From Candidatus Binataceae bacterium (GTDB lineage: Bacteria > Desulfobacterota > Binatia > Binatales > Binataceae), in assembly GCA_035508495.1 (NCBI GenBank), contig DATJMX010000032.1, positions 35,015-99,014 of the forward strand: a stretch of 64,000 nt of DNA, written 5' to 3'. Within the stretch, counting starts at the first letter, position 1. Each line of letters begins with the position of its first letter. Under the pieces are notes generated by a model. It was not told the origin of the DNA. It worked only from the letters and a program-made list of their open reading frames with translations, and searched no databases. This document shows positions 51,555-60,354 of this stretch, one piece after another. The position numbers were made by a program, and so were the translations under genes.

Positions 51555-52490
51555 ATGAGAATCCTGGTGACAGGATCGTCGGGATGGCTGGGGCAGACGC
51601 TCGTGCCGCGACTCGCTCGCGAAGGCCATCAGGTCGTGGGGCTCGATCCTGTACCTTCGCCGCTTACGCAGGTAACTGGATCGATTGCCGACCGTGATCT
51701 CGTTCGATCGACGATTCGTGGTTTCAGGGCAAATGCGATTGTGCATGCCGCTGCGCTACACAAACCAAATATCGGGCAGCGCGCGAAATCAGATTTCGTT
51801 GCAGTCAATGTGCAGGGCACTCTCAATCTCCTCGAGGAGGCCGTGGCGTGCGGAGTCGATCGCTTCGTCTTTACCTCGACGACTTCGCTGATGATCTCGC
51901 GCGATATTCGCGCGGGCCGCGCAGGGGGCGCCTCGCGAGCGACCTGGATCACCGAGGAGATGGTACCGCTCCTGCCACGTAACATTTATGGCGCGACGAA
52001 GTTCGCAGCCGAGCATCTATGCCGCGTCATCCACGAACAAGACGGGCTGCCGATTCTGATCCTGCGGACATCGCGCTTCTTTCCCGAAGAGGACGACATG
52101 ACTCATGCAATCGCACAGTCCGAGCCCAACACCAAGGCGAATGAATTTCTATTTCGCCGCCTCACCGTGGAGGATGCGGCCGAGGGCCACGTCGCCGCGC
52201 TCGAAAAGGCGCCGCAGCTCGGCTTTGACACCTTCATCATTTCCGCGCGGACGCCATTCTCAGCGAACGACTGCGAGGAGTTGATCGTCGATGCGCCGTC
52301 GGTCGTCGCGCGTTACTTCCCGCAGTACCGCGAGCTCTACGCGCGCGCAGGCTGGACGATGTTCCAGAGCATCGATCGCGTTTACGATTCGAGCAGGGCT
52401 GCGGAGCGCCTCGGCTTCGTCTGCCGCACGGGCTTCAAGGAAAAACTGGAGGAGCTGGAGCGCGACCGGCTCGCGAAACGCGTCGTATAG
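51555..52490 (+). CDS. NAD-dependent epimerase/dehydratase
   Basis: A 311-residue extended SDR from the ATG at 51555 (one at 51546 is also possible): MRILVTGSSGWLGQTLVPRL with the GxxGxxG site, VHAAALHKP, a catalytic-site STTSLM and YGATK (YxxxK). Resembles UDP-sugar epimerases and steroid/isoprenoid dehydrogenases. It is divergent from the regulator gene across the shared operator region, so it could be a target of the same control. Confidence 0.85.
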   Translation: MRILVTGSSGWLGQTLVPRLAREGHQVVGLDPVPSPLTQVTGSIADRDLVRSTIRGFRANAIVHAAALHKPNIGQRAKSDFVAVNVQGTLNLLEEAVACGVDRFVFTSTTSLMISRDIRAGRAGGASRATWITEEMVPLLPRNIYGATKFAAEHLCRVIHEQDGLPILILRTSRFFPEEDDMTHAIAQSEPNTKANEFLFRRLTVEDAAEGHVAALEKAPQLGFDTFIISARTPFSANDCEELIVDAPSVVARYFPQYRELYARAGWTMFQSIDRVYDSSRAAERLGFVCRTGFKEKLEELERDRLAKRVV

Positions 52491-52600
52491 CAATCGCGGA
52501 CGGTGTTTGCGATGCTCCCACGCTTGGAAATATCGCGTTACAATGCCGTCACTCTGTCGAGACGCGTTGGCGAATCGACGATTCCAGGACGTGACCGACG

Positions 52601-53863
52601 ATGCCTTCTGAACTGCTCAAGGGATTCCGCCTGCTCGACCTTACCGACGAGAAGGGCGCGCTGTGCGGCAAGATGTTCGCCGACCTCGGCGCCGAGGTTA
52701 TCAAAATCGAGCCGCCCGGCGGATGCATGACGCGCTCGATCCCTCCCTTTCTCGACGACGTTCGCGACGCCGAGCATTGCCTTTACTCGATCGCGTTTCA
52801 CGCGGGGAAAAAATCCGTCACCGCGAATCTCGACAATGCCGACGCGCGTGCGCTCCTCTCGGAACTGGCGAAGCGCGCCGATTTTCTCGTCGAGTCATAT
52901 CCGCTCGGTTATCTCGATTCGATCGGACTCGGCTACGACGCGCTTGCCAAGCTGAATCCGCGCCTCATCTACACCTCGATCACACCGTTCGGCGACAAGG
53001 GTCCCGGCAAGGATTACAAGTGGGCCGACATCCTGACCTGGGCTGGAGGCGGCATGATGTATCTGATGGGTGAGGAGGGTAAGCCTCCGCTCCAGATGAG
53101 CCTGCCGCAGGCCGGGATGCATGCGGGCGGCGAAGCGACGGTCTCGTCGCTGCTCGCGCATTGGCCAAGGCAAGAGGACGGACTCGGCCAGAAGATTGTC
53201 GTCAACATGGAGGCCTGTATCGTCTGGACACTCATGAACGAGCAGGCGATGCCGTTTTTGCACGGCAACTTCCTGACCCGCACCGGGATGTTTAGCGGCT
53301 CCGCCGATGCGCGCCGCCAGGTGATCTACGACTGCAAGGACGGGCACATCTCGATCCTCGTGGCCGGCGGCCAGGTCGTTGGCGGCTCGACCAAAGCGCT
53401 CGTCGATTGGATGGCGGAGAGGGGGATTGGCTATCCGTGGATGAAAGAGAAGGATTGGATTTCATGGATACCGGGCGTGTTCATGAAGATGACTGCGCGC
53501 GATTACCAGGAGATCGAAGAGCTCGAAAGCTCAATTCAGAAATTCTTCAACACGCTGACCAAGGCCGAGATCTACGATGGAGCGTTGAAGCGGCGAATCT
53601 TCCTCGCGCCGGTCGCGAGCACTGCCGATATCGCATCGGACGCACAGCTCAAGGCACGCGATTTCTGGATTGACGTCGATCACCACGACACGCTGGGGCG
53701 CACGCTGAAGTTCCCCGGCCCGTTCGCGAAGATCAGCGCCACACCGATCGGCGCAACGACGCGCGCGCCGCGCGTCGGCGAGCATAACGACGAGATCTAT
53801 CGCGGCCTGCTCGGCCTCGCGCCGGCACGTCTTGGTGAACTCAAAGCCGCCGGCGCGATCTGA
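52601..53863 (+). CDS. Family III CoA-transferase subunit, apparently without catalytic Asp
   Basis: A 420-residue CaiB/BaiF-family protein (LLDLTDEKGALCGKMFADLG, GAEVIKIEPPGG). At the place of the catalytic Asp, usually in GQ-x-[IV]-D before an acidic/Ala pair, it reads GQKIVVNMEA, with Val for Asp. The neighbour has the Asp (GQYIDMAQYEA). It thus looks like the non-catalytic half of a heteromeric CoA transferase, as in the BbsEF type. The second gene follows after 14 bases. Confidence 0.85.
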   Translation: MPSELLKGFRLLDLTDEKGALCGKMFADLGAEVIKIEPPGGCMTRSIPPFLDDVRDAEHCLYSIAFHAGKKSVTANLDNADARALLSELAKRADFLVESYPLGYLDSIGLGYDALAKLNPRLIYTSITPFGDKGPGKDYKWADILTWAGGGMMYLMGEEGKPPLQMSLPQAGMHAGGEATVSSLLAHWPRQEDGLGQKIVVNMEACIVWTLMNEQAMPFLHGNFLTRTGMFSGSADARRQVIYDCKDGHISILVAGGQVVGGSTKALVDWMAERGIGYPWMKEKDWISWIPGVFMKMTARDYQEIEELESSIQKFFNTLTKAEIYDGALKRRIFLAPVASTADIASDAQLKARDFWIDVDHHDTLGRTLKFPGPFAKISATPIGATTRAPRVGEHNDEIYRGLLGLAPARLGELKAAGAI

Positions 53864-53877
53864 GCGGAGAAAATCAC

Positions 53878-55095
53878 ATGAGCAAGTATCCTCTTGAAGG
53901 AATTCACATTCTCGATTTCGCCTGGGTCGGTGTCGGCCCGATTACCTCGAAGTATCTAGCCGATTATGGCGCCGACGTGATTCATATCGAGTCCGCGGCG
54001 CGCGTCGACGTGCTGCGAATCGCGCCGCCATGGAAGGACGGTCAGCCCGGTATCAATCGCAGCCAGTTCTTCGCGAGCTTCAATACTTCCAAGCGCGGCA
54101 TCTCGCTCGATCTCAGCAAGCCGCAAGCGCGCGAGATCATAAAGCGCCTCGTGCCGTGGGCCGATATCATCGTCGAGAGCTTCACGCCCAAGGTCATGCG
54201 CAAGTGGGAAATGGATTACGAGCACCTGAGCGAGATCAACCCGAAGCTCATCATGCTGTCCACCTGCATGCAGGGGCAGACCGGACCGAACGCGCTCTAT
54301 CCCGGTTTCGGGCAGTTGATGGCGGCGCTGTCGGGCTTCTACTACATCTCGGGCTACGAAAAGGGATCGTGCTGCGCGCCTTACGGCGCGTATACCGATT
54401 TCATCGCGCCGCGCTTTTCCGCCTCGACGCTGCTCGCCGCGCTCGACTATCGCCGCCGCACCGGCAAGGGCCAGTACATCGACATGGCGCAGTATGAAGC
54501 CGCGATGCAGAACCTCGCGCCGGCGCTTATCGATTACTTAGCGTCGGGCCGCGTCCTCGAGCCGCGCGGCAACGGGTCCGATCGCTATGCGCCGCACGGC
54601 GCTTATCGCACTGCCGATGAAGACGGCGCGGAAGTATGGATCGCAATCGCGGTGGCGAATAATGACGAATGGCGCGCGATGCTGAGCGTGCTCGGCGCGA
54701 GCGACAACGACTCGCGATTCACGTCGCATGCCGGTCGCCTCAACAATCCGCGCGCCGTCGACGAGCTAGTCGGATCTCTCGTTCGCTCGCACAATCGCCA
54801 TGAGCTTACGACCAAGCTCCAGGCTGCCGGCATTGCGGCGTATCCCGTGCAGAACTGCGTCGATATTCACAATGACGAGAATCTCGAGGCCTTCGGCTTC
54901 TGGCACTGGCTCGAGCACAAGGAGATGGGACCGTGTGTGTACGAGGGCCTGCAGCATCGCATGAGCCGCACGCCCGGCGATCTGCGCTTCGCCGCACCGA
55001 TTCTCGGACAGCATAACGACGAGATCTTCGGCGGGATGCTCGGGATGAGCGCCGAGGAAATCGAGCAGTTGAAGAAGGACTACGTGATAGTCTAG
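53878..55095 (+). CDS. Family III CoA-transferase, catalytic subunit
   Basis: A 405-residue CaiB/BaiF protein after GCGGAGA. ILDFAWVGVGPITSKYLADY is the CoA-domain start, and GKGQYIDMAQYEAAM carries the Asp that forms the acyl-anhydride intermediate. With the previous gene it probably forms a heteromer that moves CoA between carboxylic acids (for example succinyl-CoA to an aromatic, alicyclic or branched acid). No dehydrogenase gene of a clear pathway follows, so the acid is unknown. Confidence 0.88.
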   Translation: MSKYPLEGIHILDFAWVGVGPITSKYLADYGADVIHIESAARVDVLRIAPPWKDGQPGINRSQFFASFNTSKRGISLDLSKPQAREIIKRLVPWADIIVESFTPKVMRKWEMDYEHLSEINPKLIMLSTCMQGQTGPNALYPGFGQLMAALSGFYYISGYEKGSCCAPYGAYTDFIAPRFSASTLLAALDYRRRTGKGQYIDMAQYEAAMQNLAPALIDYLASGRVLEPRGNGSDRYAPHGAYRTADEDGAEVWIAIAVANNDEWRAMLSVLGASDNDSRFTSHAGRLNNPRAVDELVGSLVRSHNRHELTTKLQAAGIAAYPVQNCVDIHNDENLEAFGFWHWLEHKEMGPCVYEGLQHRMSRTPGDLRFAAPILGQHNDEIFGGMLGMSAEEIEQLKKDYVIV

Positions 55096-55135
55096 GCGGC
55101 GCGGCGCGCGGCCCTGAAGCTCGCCCAATCAAAAT

Positions 55136-56371
55136 TTGCGATACGAATTGAAGATAGCGCTGCGCTACCTGCGCGCGCGGCGCAAGGAAGCGTTCATCTC
55201 GATCACGACGATCTTTACCGCGGTCGGCGTGATGATCGGCGTCGCCGCGCTGACGATCACCCTCTCGGTGATGGGTGGGTTCGAGGCGAGCCTCAAGGAG
55301 CGCGTGCTCAATCTGAGTCCGCAGGTGCAGATCCTGAGCATTGACGGATCGATCACGGGCTACGCCGACATCCAGAAACGGGTCTCGACTGTACCGGGGG
55401 TCAGCGGCTCCGAGCCGTATATCATCGGCCAGGGGATGCTGAGCTCGGGACACGGAATCGGCGGCGTTATCATCCGCGGCTTCGATCCCAGCAATCCCGT
55501 CGTCGATGCCGAATGGGGTCGCTACGTGACCGACGGTAGCCTCGGCGAGCTCGCCAAGCCCGCAGCCTCAGGTAAAGACGCGCCGCTGGGCGCGATCGCC
55601 GTCGGCTCGACGCTGCTCGAGAAGCTCCGAGCCAAGCTCGGCGATCGCGTGCGGCTCGTCGTGCCGATCCTTGGCGCCAGCGGCTCGATGTCAACGCGGA
55701 CCGGCGACTTCACGATCGGCGCGGTATTCGACTCGGGCATGAGCTTCGTCGATACCAACATGATGTTCATGGACCTCGGCCGCGCGCAGGATTTCTTCGG
55801 ACGCGACGGGCGTGTCGACGCGATCGATATCCATCTCTTGAACCTCGATCGCACTGACGATGTCACCGCCGCGCTGCGCAAGTCGTTCCAGCGACCCTAC
55901 GTGGTGCGTAACTGGATCGAATACAACGAATCGGCGGCTGGAGGATTCGAGCTGCTGAAACGGATCTACACAATGGTGTTGATCCTGCTCATCGCCGTTG
56001 CGGCGTTCAACCTCGTCGCGACCCTGATCATGGTCGTGATGGAAAAGCGCAAGGACATCGCGGTGCTGATCTCGATGGGCGCGACGCGGCGCGACGTGCG
56101 GCGGATTTTCATCCTCAAGGGAATGATCGTCGGCCTGGCCGGCACAGCCGCGGGGCTGGTGCTCGGATCGCTCGGATGCGCCGTGCTCGCGCGCTACCAC
56201 TTTATCCATATTTCCAAGGAAATATATGGCATCTCAACGTTGCCGATAGCTATCGACCCGTCGAGCTTTGCGCTGGTAGCGCTAGCGTCGATCGTACTCT
56301 GCCTGCTCGCTACGGTTTACCCGGCGCGTCAGGCGTCACGAGAAATGCCGGTCGAGGTCTTCCGCTCCTAA
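55136..56371 (+). CDS. LolC/LolE-type ABC transporter permease
   Basis: A 411-residue permease starting from TTG at 55136; the start is weakly supported. RYLRARRKEAFISITTIFT is the LolC/E opening, followed by membrane helix 1, a ~200-residue periplasmic MacB-like domain (GGVIIRGFDPSN, AIAVGSTLLEKLRA), and three helices with MEKRKDIAVLISMGAT in the FtsX domain. LolCDE extracts lipoproteins from the inner membrane. The ATPase LolD is not next to it and a single LolC/E-like gene suggests the LolF-type homodimer or a related exporter. Confidence 0.88.
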   Translation: MRYELKIALRYLRARRKEAFISITTIFTAVGVMIGVAALTITLSVMGGFEASLKERVLNLSPQVQILSIDGSITGYADIQKRVSTVPGVSGSEPYIIGQGMLSSGHGIGGVIIRGFDPSNPVVDAEWGRYVTDGSLGELAKPAASGKDAPLGAIAVGSTLLEKLRAKLGDRVRLVVPILGASGSMSTRTGDFTIGAVFDSGMSFVDTNMMFMDLGRAQDFFGRDGRVDAIDIHLLNLDRTDDVTAALRKSFQRPYVVRNWIEYNESAAGGFELLKRIYTMVLILLIAVAAFNLVATLIMVVMEKRKDIAVLISMGATRRDVRRIFILKGMIVGLAGTAAGLVLGSLGCAVLARYHFIHISKEIYGISTLPIAIDPSSFALVALASIVLCLLATVYPARQASREMPVEVFRS

Positions 56372-56408
56372 CCCCACCCCACAACTTCGACCTGCGGCAA
56401 TCGCGATC

Positions 56409-56693
56409 TTATTCTGTGGGATTCGTGGGGGGCTTGCTGGCCAGCTTGGGCTTGCGGATTACCAACGTTTCGTGGCCGCGGACTTTGATCGTTCGCGCCG
56501 GCTCAGACTGATAATTCTGGCTCGGTCCCTCGACTCGCCGCGGACGCCCACTGGTGCGCTTGCGGCGCCAGTTGTTGAGCTCCTTGGAGAGCTTGGAGGC
56601 CATCGAATCCGAGTCTGAATCATTGTCCCGCCCGCTTTCAGCCTGCTCTGATTGCTGCCGTTCCGGATCGTCGGGGAGTTCTGCCGAACTCAT
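56409..56693 (-). CDS. Small hydrophilic protein, unknown function
   Basis: A 94-residue protein with GAGGAG 7 bases before the ATG. Rich in Ser, Asp, Glu and Arg (for example GRDNDSDSDSMASKLSKEL, then RRKRTSGRPRRVEGP), probably disordered with a short helix. No family recognised. Its ribosome-binding site supports translation. Confidence 0.5.
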   Translation of the reverse strand: MSSAELPDDPERQQSEQAESGRDNDSDSDSMASKLSKELNNWRRKRTSGRPRRVEGPSQNYQSEPARTIKVRGHETLVIRKPKLASKPPTNPTE

Positions 56694-56934
56694 AAAGCTC
56701 CTCTCTTGCTGTGACGTAGTAGGTTCTCCTGTTCTTTTGTATTCATGCGGACGATGAATTCGTCCGTTGCTGCGCTTGCTTGACTGCGGGCGGTCATGGG
56801 AATGACGCCTTCACTCACTTAAGAATCTTTTCAATTTGGATATGTATTTGTGGTGCGAAACGGAGCCGGCGTACTTCGGTGTGTTTGCTCTATCGGGATG
56901 ATTCTGGGAAGGAAGTTTTCCAGGCGGATTTCGC

Positions 56935-56964
56935 TGGCCGGGTCCGCAGTAGCAGACCCGGCCA
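56935..56964. terminator. Hairpin after the SCP2 gene
   Basis: TGGCCGGGTC-N10-GACCCGGCCA, perfect 10-base arms, 18 bases after the minus-strand SCP2 stop; no T-run, so only a likely terminator. The rest of 56694-56934 shows no gene. Confidence 0.5.
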
Positions 56965-56981
56965 CGCTAGCTATCTAATTA

Positions 56982-57311
56982 CTATTGAAACAGGCTCTGC
57001 ATCCTGAGCGCAAGTCCCATATCGCCCGCGATGCGGAGCTTGCCGCTCATGAAAGCTACCTGGCCGTTGAGCTTGCCCGACAGCATGTCAAGGTAGTCCT
57101 GAGCCGTCATCGAGATCGTGATGCTGGGAGACGCCGCGGCGCCTTCCTTCACTTCGCACTGGTCATTGTTGATGATGACGTGCCACTTGCCGCCGCCATC
57201 GCCGGAGAGATCGAACTGGTAAGTAGCGTTGAGGCCCTTGGCCGCTTCTTTGTTGAACCGGCTGGGCATCATATCGAAAGCTTGTTTACACGAAGTAGGT
57301 TGATCGGCCAT
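56982..57311 (-). CDS. SCP2 sterol-carrier-like lipid-binding protein
   Basis: A 109-residue single SCP2 domain: start at 57311 after AGGAGG. FDLSGDGGGKWHVIINND, then ASPSITISMTAQDYLDML and QVAFMSGKLRIAGDMGLAL are the SCP2 core with its hydrophobic tunnel and C-terminal helix. Such proteins bind acyl-CoA, sterols or hopanoid-like lipids in the cytoplasm. Stand-alone, minus strand. Ligand unknown. Confidence 0.9.
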   Translation of the reverse strand: MADQPTSCKQAFDMMPSRFNKEAAKGLNATYQFDLSGDGGGKWHVIINNDQCEVKEGAAASPSITISMTAQDYLDMLSGKLNGQVAFMSGKLRIAGDMGLALRMQSLFQ

Positions 57312-57460
57312 GGAAAAACGAACCTCCTGGTGGGAGCGAACGGTAGCGCGCTCTTCTCGCCATATAAGCGAGACTACCAAATCTTGTCAAGATTGTTCGG
57401 CTCAATGCGTTCGTGTGCCAATCAATGCACGTGAAGGCCAATCTGGCGCCATCCTGAAAG

Positions 57461-59068
57461 CTAAAATCCAAAGACACGTCCCGGCTCGACCGTGATCAGA
57501 TTTGTCCGCACGTGAACCGGAGCCGCGCTCTCGGTGATCGAAACCGCGCGATCCTTGTCGGCGTCGTTCTTCACCGTTCCGCCTAGGTAGGCGTCGTGGC
57601 CGATCACCTTGATCGTCACGTTGGTGAGTCCGGCATTAGAAAGCTGCGACGCGATCTGATTCTGGCGTATCTGCCAATCGCCAGTGTCGGTCGAGAGCGA
57701 ATTGATGACGTTGGTCACGCCAGGCACGCTCCCGGCCACACGTTCGGCGTACCGCTTGTCCTTGTCGTCGAAGACCTTGCCGAAGATCGTCACGGTGCCG
57801 CCGCTCGTATAGCAATCGACGCGGCGCAATTTCGGATTCGCCAGCATCGCGTCTTTGACCCGCTGCTGTAGCGTCGGTGTCGGTGCTGGGCGCGCGATCT
57901 TGCGATGCCGCGGGCGCGCCGCTGTCGTTGGCGCCGGAGCGGGGGCAGGAGTCATTGCCGCGACGGGAGTTTCGGGAACAACTGGAGCCACCGGCGCTGC
58001 GCCAACACCCGTCTCAGCCGCCGAAGGTGCGGCAGGGCTGGGTGCGGCGGCGACTGGCGAGGGCGAGGCCGAGGTGTACTCGGGCGGCTCGGTCGGATTG
58101 AGACCGGCAAGCTTTGTTTTCAGCTGCGCCTCAATATTCGCCTGATCGCCCGCGCTGGTCGCGAATATCACCGGCAAGTCGAACTGCACCGGCCCGCCCT
58201 TCGATGCGGCGCCGAAGTTCCATCCCGATACCTGTTTCGCCACATCCGCATCGAGTCCAGGATTCGGCGAGGTTGATGTGACGACCGAAGCCGATGCGAC
58301 CGAGCCATCGGTAGGCTGCACGACGACGCGCACGATCATCCCGTCGCTGAGAGTCGGATCGCCGATCAGCGAATGCGTGTACGAATCGGCCAGCCCCTTC
58401 TGGTTGTTGTTGAAGACTTTCGTGGCCTCATCGGCGCTGCGCTCGGGCAGCGAGTTCGTATCGTTCGATTGAACCGGGATCGTGCTCGCGAGCGCGACGA
58501 TCGGCCCTGCCGGCGCGGCCGTAGACGGTGCGGCCGACGCGATCGCAGCGGGAGTCGGCTGTGTCACAACCTTGGTCCCATTTGAGCTCAGGTGAAGCGC
58601 GAGCCACGCCCCACCGGCGAGCGCGACGATAGCGGCAACCAGATACCCGACGACGCCGAGAATCCCGCGGCCCTCGCCCTGCTCAGGAGCGCCCGGCTCA
58701 TCTTCAGGCATCTGCCCAGTGAGCCGCTGCGAGGACGGGAATTGCTGGCTGCGAACGGTAGGCTGCACCCGGCGCGGCGCGATCGTCGGCTGCGGCGTTA
58801 TCCGGGCTGGCTGCGAGGGCGGAGTTGGCCGCTGCGGCGTTGCCGCGGGCTCGTCGGCAACTAGGCGCGCGCCACAGAAGTTGCAAATCACCTCACCGGG
58901 CTGGGCCTTGCCGCCGCATACGGGGCATTCCGTAGTTTGATCTGCGCCGCCACCGGCGTCCGATCGCTGCGCGAACGCGGGTTCGGCGTTGACGAGCGCG
59001 GTGCCGTCGGTCTCGCAGAAAAGTTCAGCGTCGGGGTAAGTGCGATCGCAACTCGGGCATTTCTTCAT
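57461..59068 (-). CDS. Zinc-ribbon membrane protein with C-terminal BON domains
   Basis: A 535-residue protein; ATG at 59068. Two zinc ribbons open it: CPSCDRTYPDAELFC and CPVCGGKAQPGEVICNFCG. A Pro/Gln-rich linker leads to one membrane helix (about 155-175), then an Ala/Pro-rich and conserved region, and finally two BON-like domains (about 405-530; VTIFGKVFDDKDKRYAERVA, VIGHDAYLGGTVKND). BON domains bind phospholipid or protein in the periplasm. Cytoplasmic ribbons with periplasmic BON suggest an envelope sensor or organiser; specific role unknown. Confidence 0.78.
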   Translation of the reverse strand: MKKCPSCDRTYPDAELFCETDGTALVNAEPAFAQRSDAGGGADQTTECPVCGGKAQPGEVICNFCGARLVADEPAATPQRPTPPSQPARITPQPTIAPRRVQPTVRSQQFPSSQRLTGQMPEDEPGAPEQGEGRGILGVVGYLVAAIVALAGGAWLALHLSSNGTKVVTQPTPAAIASAAPSTAAPAGPIVALASTIPVQSNDTNSLPERSADEATKVFNNNQKGLADSYTHSLIGDPTLSDGMIVRVVVQPTDGSVASASVVTSTSPNPGLDADVAKQVSGWNFGAASKGGPVQFDLPVIFATSAGDQANIEAQLKTKLAGLNPTEPPEYTSASPSPVAAAPSPAAPSAAETGVGAAPVAPVVPETPVAAMTPAPAPAPTTAARPRHRKIARPAPTPTLQQRVKDAMLANPKLRRVDCYTSGGTVTIFGKVFDDKDKRYAERVAGSVPGVTNVINSLSTDTGDWQIRQNQIASQLSNAGLTNVTIKVIGHDAYLGGTVKNDADKDRAVSITESAAPVHVRTNLITVEPGRVFGF

Positions 59069-59165
59069 AGCTCTCGGATTCGTCCTGTCGATGAGGCGCG
59101 GTTCGCAGAATGATAGCCGCGCGCTTGGCCACACGCCACGCCCGCGCCGGTATCATGAGCGTCTC

Positions 59166-60020
59166 CTACGCCTTCGCCATCACATCATTGGCGAAGCGCT
59201 CCATGCCTGCCAATTGATCCTTGGTCGCAGGCCCGGCCGCGAAAATGATTCGATCAACTCCCATCTCGGCAAACTGCTTCACGTGATCGGTGTTGATCGG
59301 CTCGCCGAGCCGCGGCGCGACGGTGATATTGAGCGGCGCGGTGCGGTTGAACGTGCGCTCATGATCTCGAAGACGTTGGATAACGCCGCGCGTTTCGTCG
59401 ATATTCTCGGCGATGCCGTACCATCCGTCGCCGTAGCGCGCCGTGCGCTTGAGCGCGGGCTCCGTATGCCCGCCGAACACGATCGGCGGATATGGCTTCT
59501 GCACCGGCTTGGGCATGAACTTGCACCCGCTGACGCGAACCGTCTTGCCCTCGTACGCCGGCTCGTCCTTGGTCCACAGTTCCTTCATCAGCGCGACGTA
59601 TTCGCGGGTGCGCAGCGCGCGATCGTTGAAGTTCATCCCCACCGCGTCGAACTCCTCCTCGAGCCAGCCGATTCCGATCCCGAAGATAAAGCGGCCGCCC
59701 GACAGCACGTCGAGGCTCGCGACCGCTTTGGCCGTCGTGACGGGGTTGCGAATCGGCAGCACGTAGATACCAGTCGCCAGCTTGACCTTGGTCGTGATCC
59801 CGGCGACGAAGGCGAGCGCGAGCATCGGATCGTGGAGCGGCGTCTCGGGCGGCGCCGGCATCCTGCCGTTTTTCGAGTACGGGTATGGTGACTTGTAGTT
59901 AACGGGCAGGATGATGTGCTCCGGGATCCAGAGCGACTCGAAGCCGAGCTCCTCGGCCTTGTGCGCGACCGAGGCAATACTGCTTGGGGCGGTTTGATAC
60001 AGAAACGTCGCGAAGTTCAT
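59166..60020 (-). CDS. LLM-class F420-dependent oxidoreductase
   Basis: A 284-residue luciferase-like TIM barrel, start at 60020 after GGAGAAG. AEELGFESLWIPEHI, LATGIYVLPIRNPVTTAKAV, LSGGRFIFGIGIGWLEEEFD and PYPPIVFGGHTEPALKR are the conserved blocks of the F420-dependent subgroup found in actinobacteria and soil uncultured lineages. It would use F420 (or FMN) to oxidise or reduce an alcohol or aldehyde. Last gene in a minus-strand series with dodecin. Confidence 0.87.
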   Translation of the reverse strand: MNFATFLYQTAPSSIASVAHKAEELGFESLWIPEHIILPVNYKSPYPYSKNGRMPAPPETPLHDPMLALAFVAGITTKVKLATGIYVLPIRNPVTTAKAVASLDVLSGGRFIFGIGIGWLEEEFDAVGMNFNDRALRTREYVALMKELWTKDEPAYEGKTVRVSGCKFMPKPVQKPYPPIVFGGHTEPALKRTARYGDGWYGIAENIDETRGVIQRLRDHERTFNRTAPLNITVAPRLGEPINTDHVKQFAEMGVDRIIFAAGPATKDQLAGMERFANDVMAKA

Positions 60021-60086
60021 AAGCTTCTCCACGCGCGCGCCGCGCGGCGCACGACCAGATACGATCACGATAGGGTCGCGGCGAAC

Positions 60087-60305
60087 TTAGACCGGTTCGC
60101 CTTCAAGCCGGAAGCCGATTCGCACTTCGACCTGGAATGTCGGCTCACCCTTTTTATCCACCGCGCCGCGGATATTTTTCACTTCGAACCAATCGATATT
60201 GCGCAGCGTCTTGCTCGCCTTGGTTAGCGCGTTGCGCACCGCCTCGTGGATGCTTTGCTCCGAGACGCCGACGACTTCAACGATCTTGTAGGTCTTGTCC
60301 GGCAT
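60087..60305 (-). CDS. Dodecin (flavin-binding)
   Basis: A 72-residue dodecin. I chose the ATG at 60305 because AAGGAG stands 7 bases upstream; an ATG at 60323 has none. TYKIVEVVGVSEQSIHEAV, LRNIDWFEVKNIRGAV and FQVEVRIGFRLE show the flavin-stacking Trp (W in IDWFEV) and the usual beta-alpha-beta2 fold of a dodecamer that stores flavins or CoA. It lies between SelA and the LLM oxidoreductase. Confidence 0.93.
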   Translation of the reverse strand: MPDKTYKIVEVVGVSEQSIHEAVRNALTKASKTLRNIDWFEVKNIRGAVDKKGEPTFQVEVRIGFRLEGEPV

Positions 60306-60354
60306 TTTTTTCTCCTTGGCCATATCCCTCACATCCAATCTCCCCGGCCTCGCG

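Noticed and set aside
31923..52490. Encapsulin-linked terpene system
   Set aside because: A polyprenyl synthetase is present, but no HK97-fold shell protein or terpene cyclase is seen.
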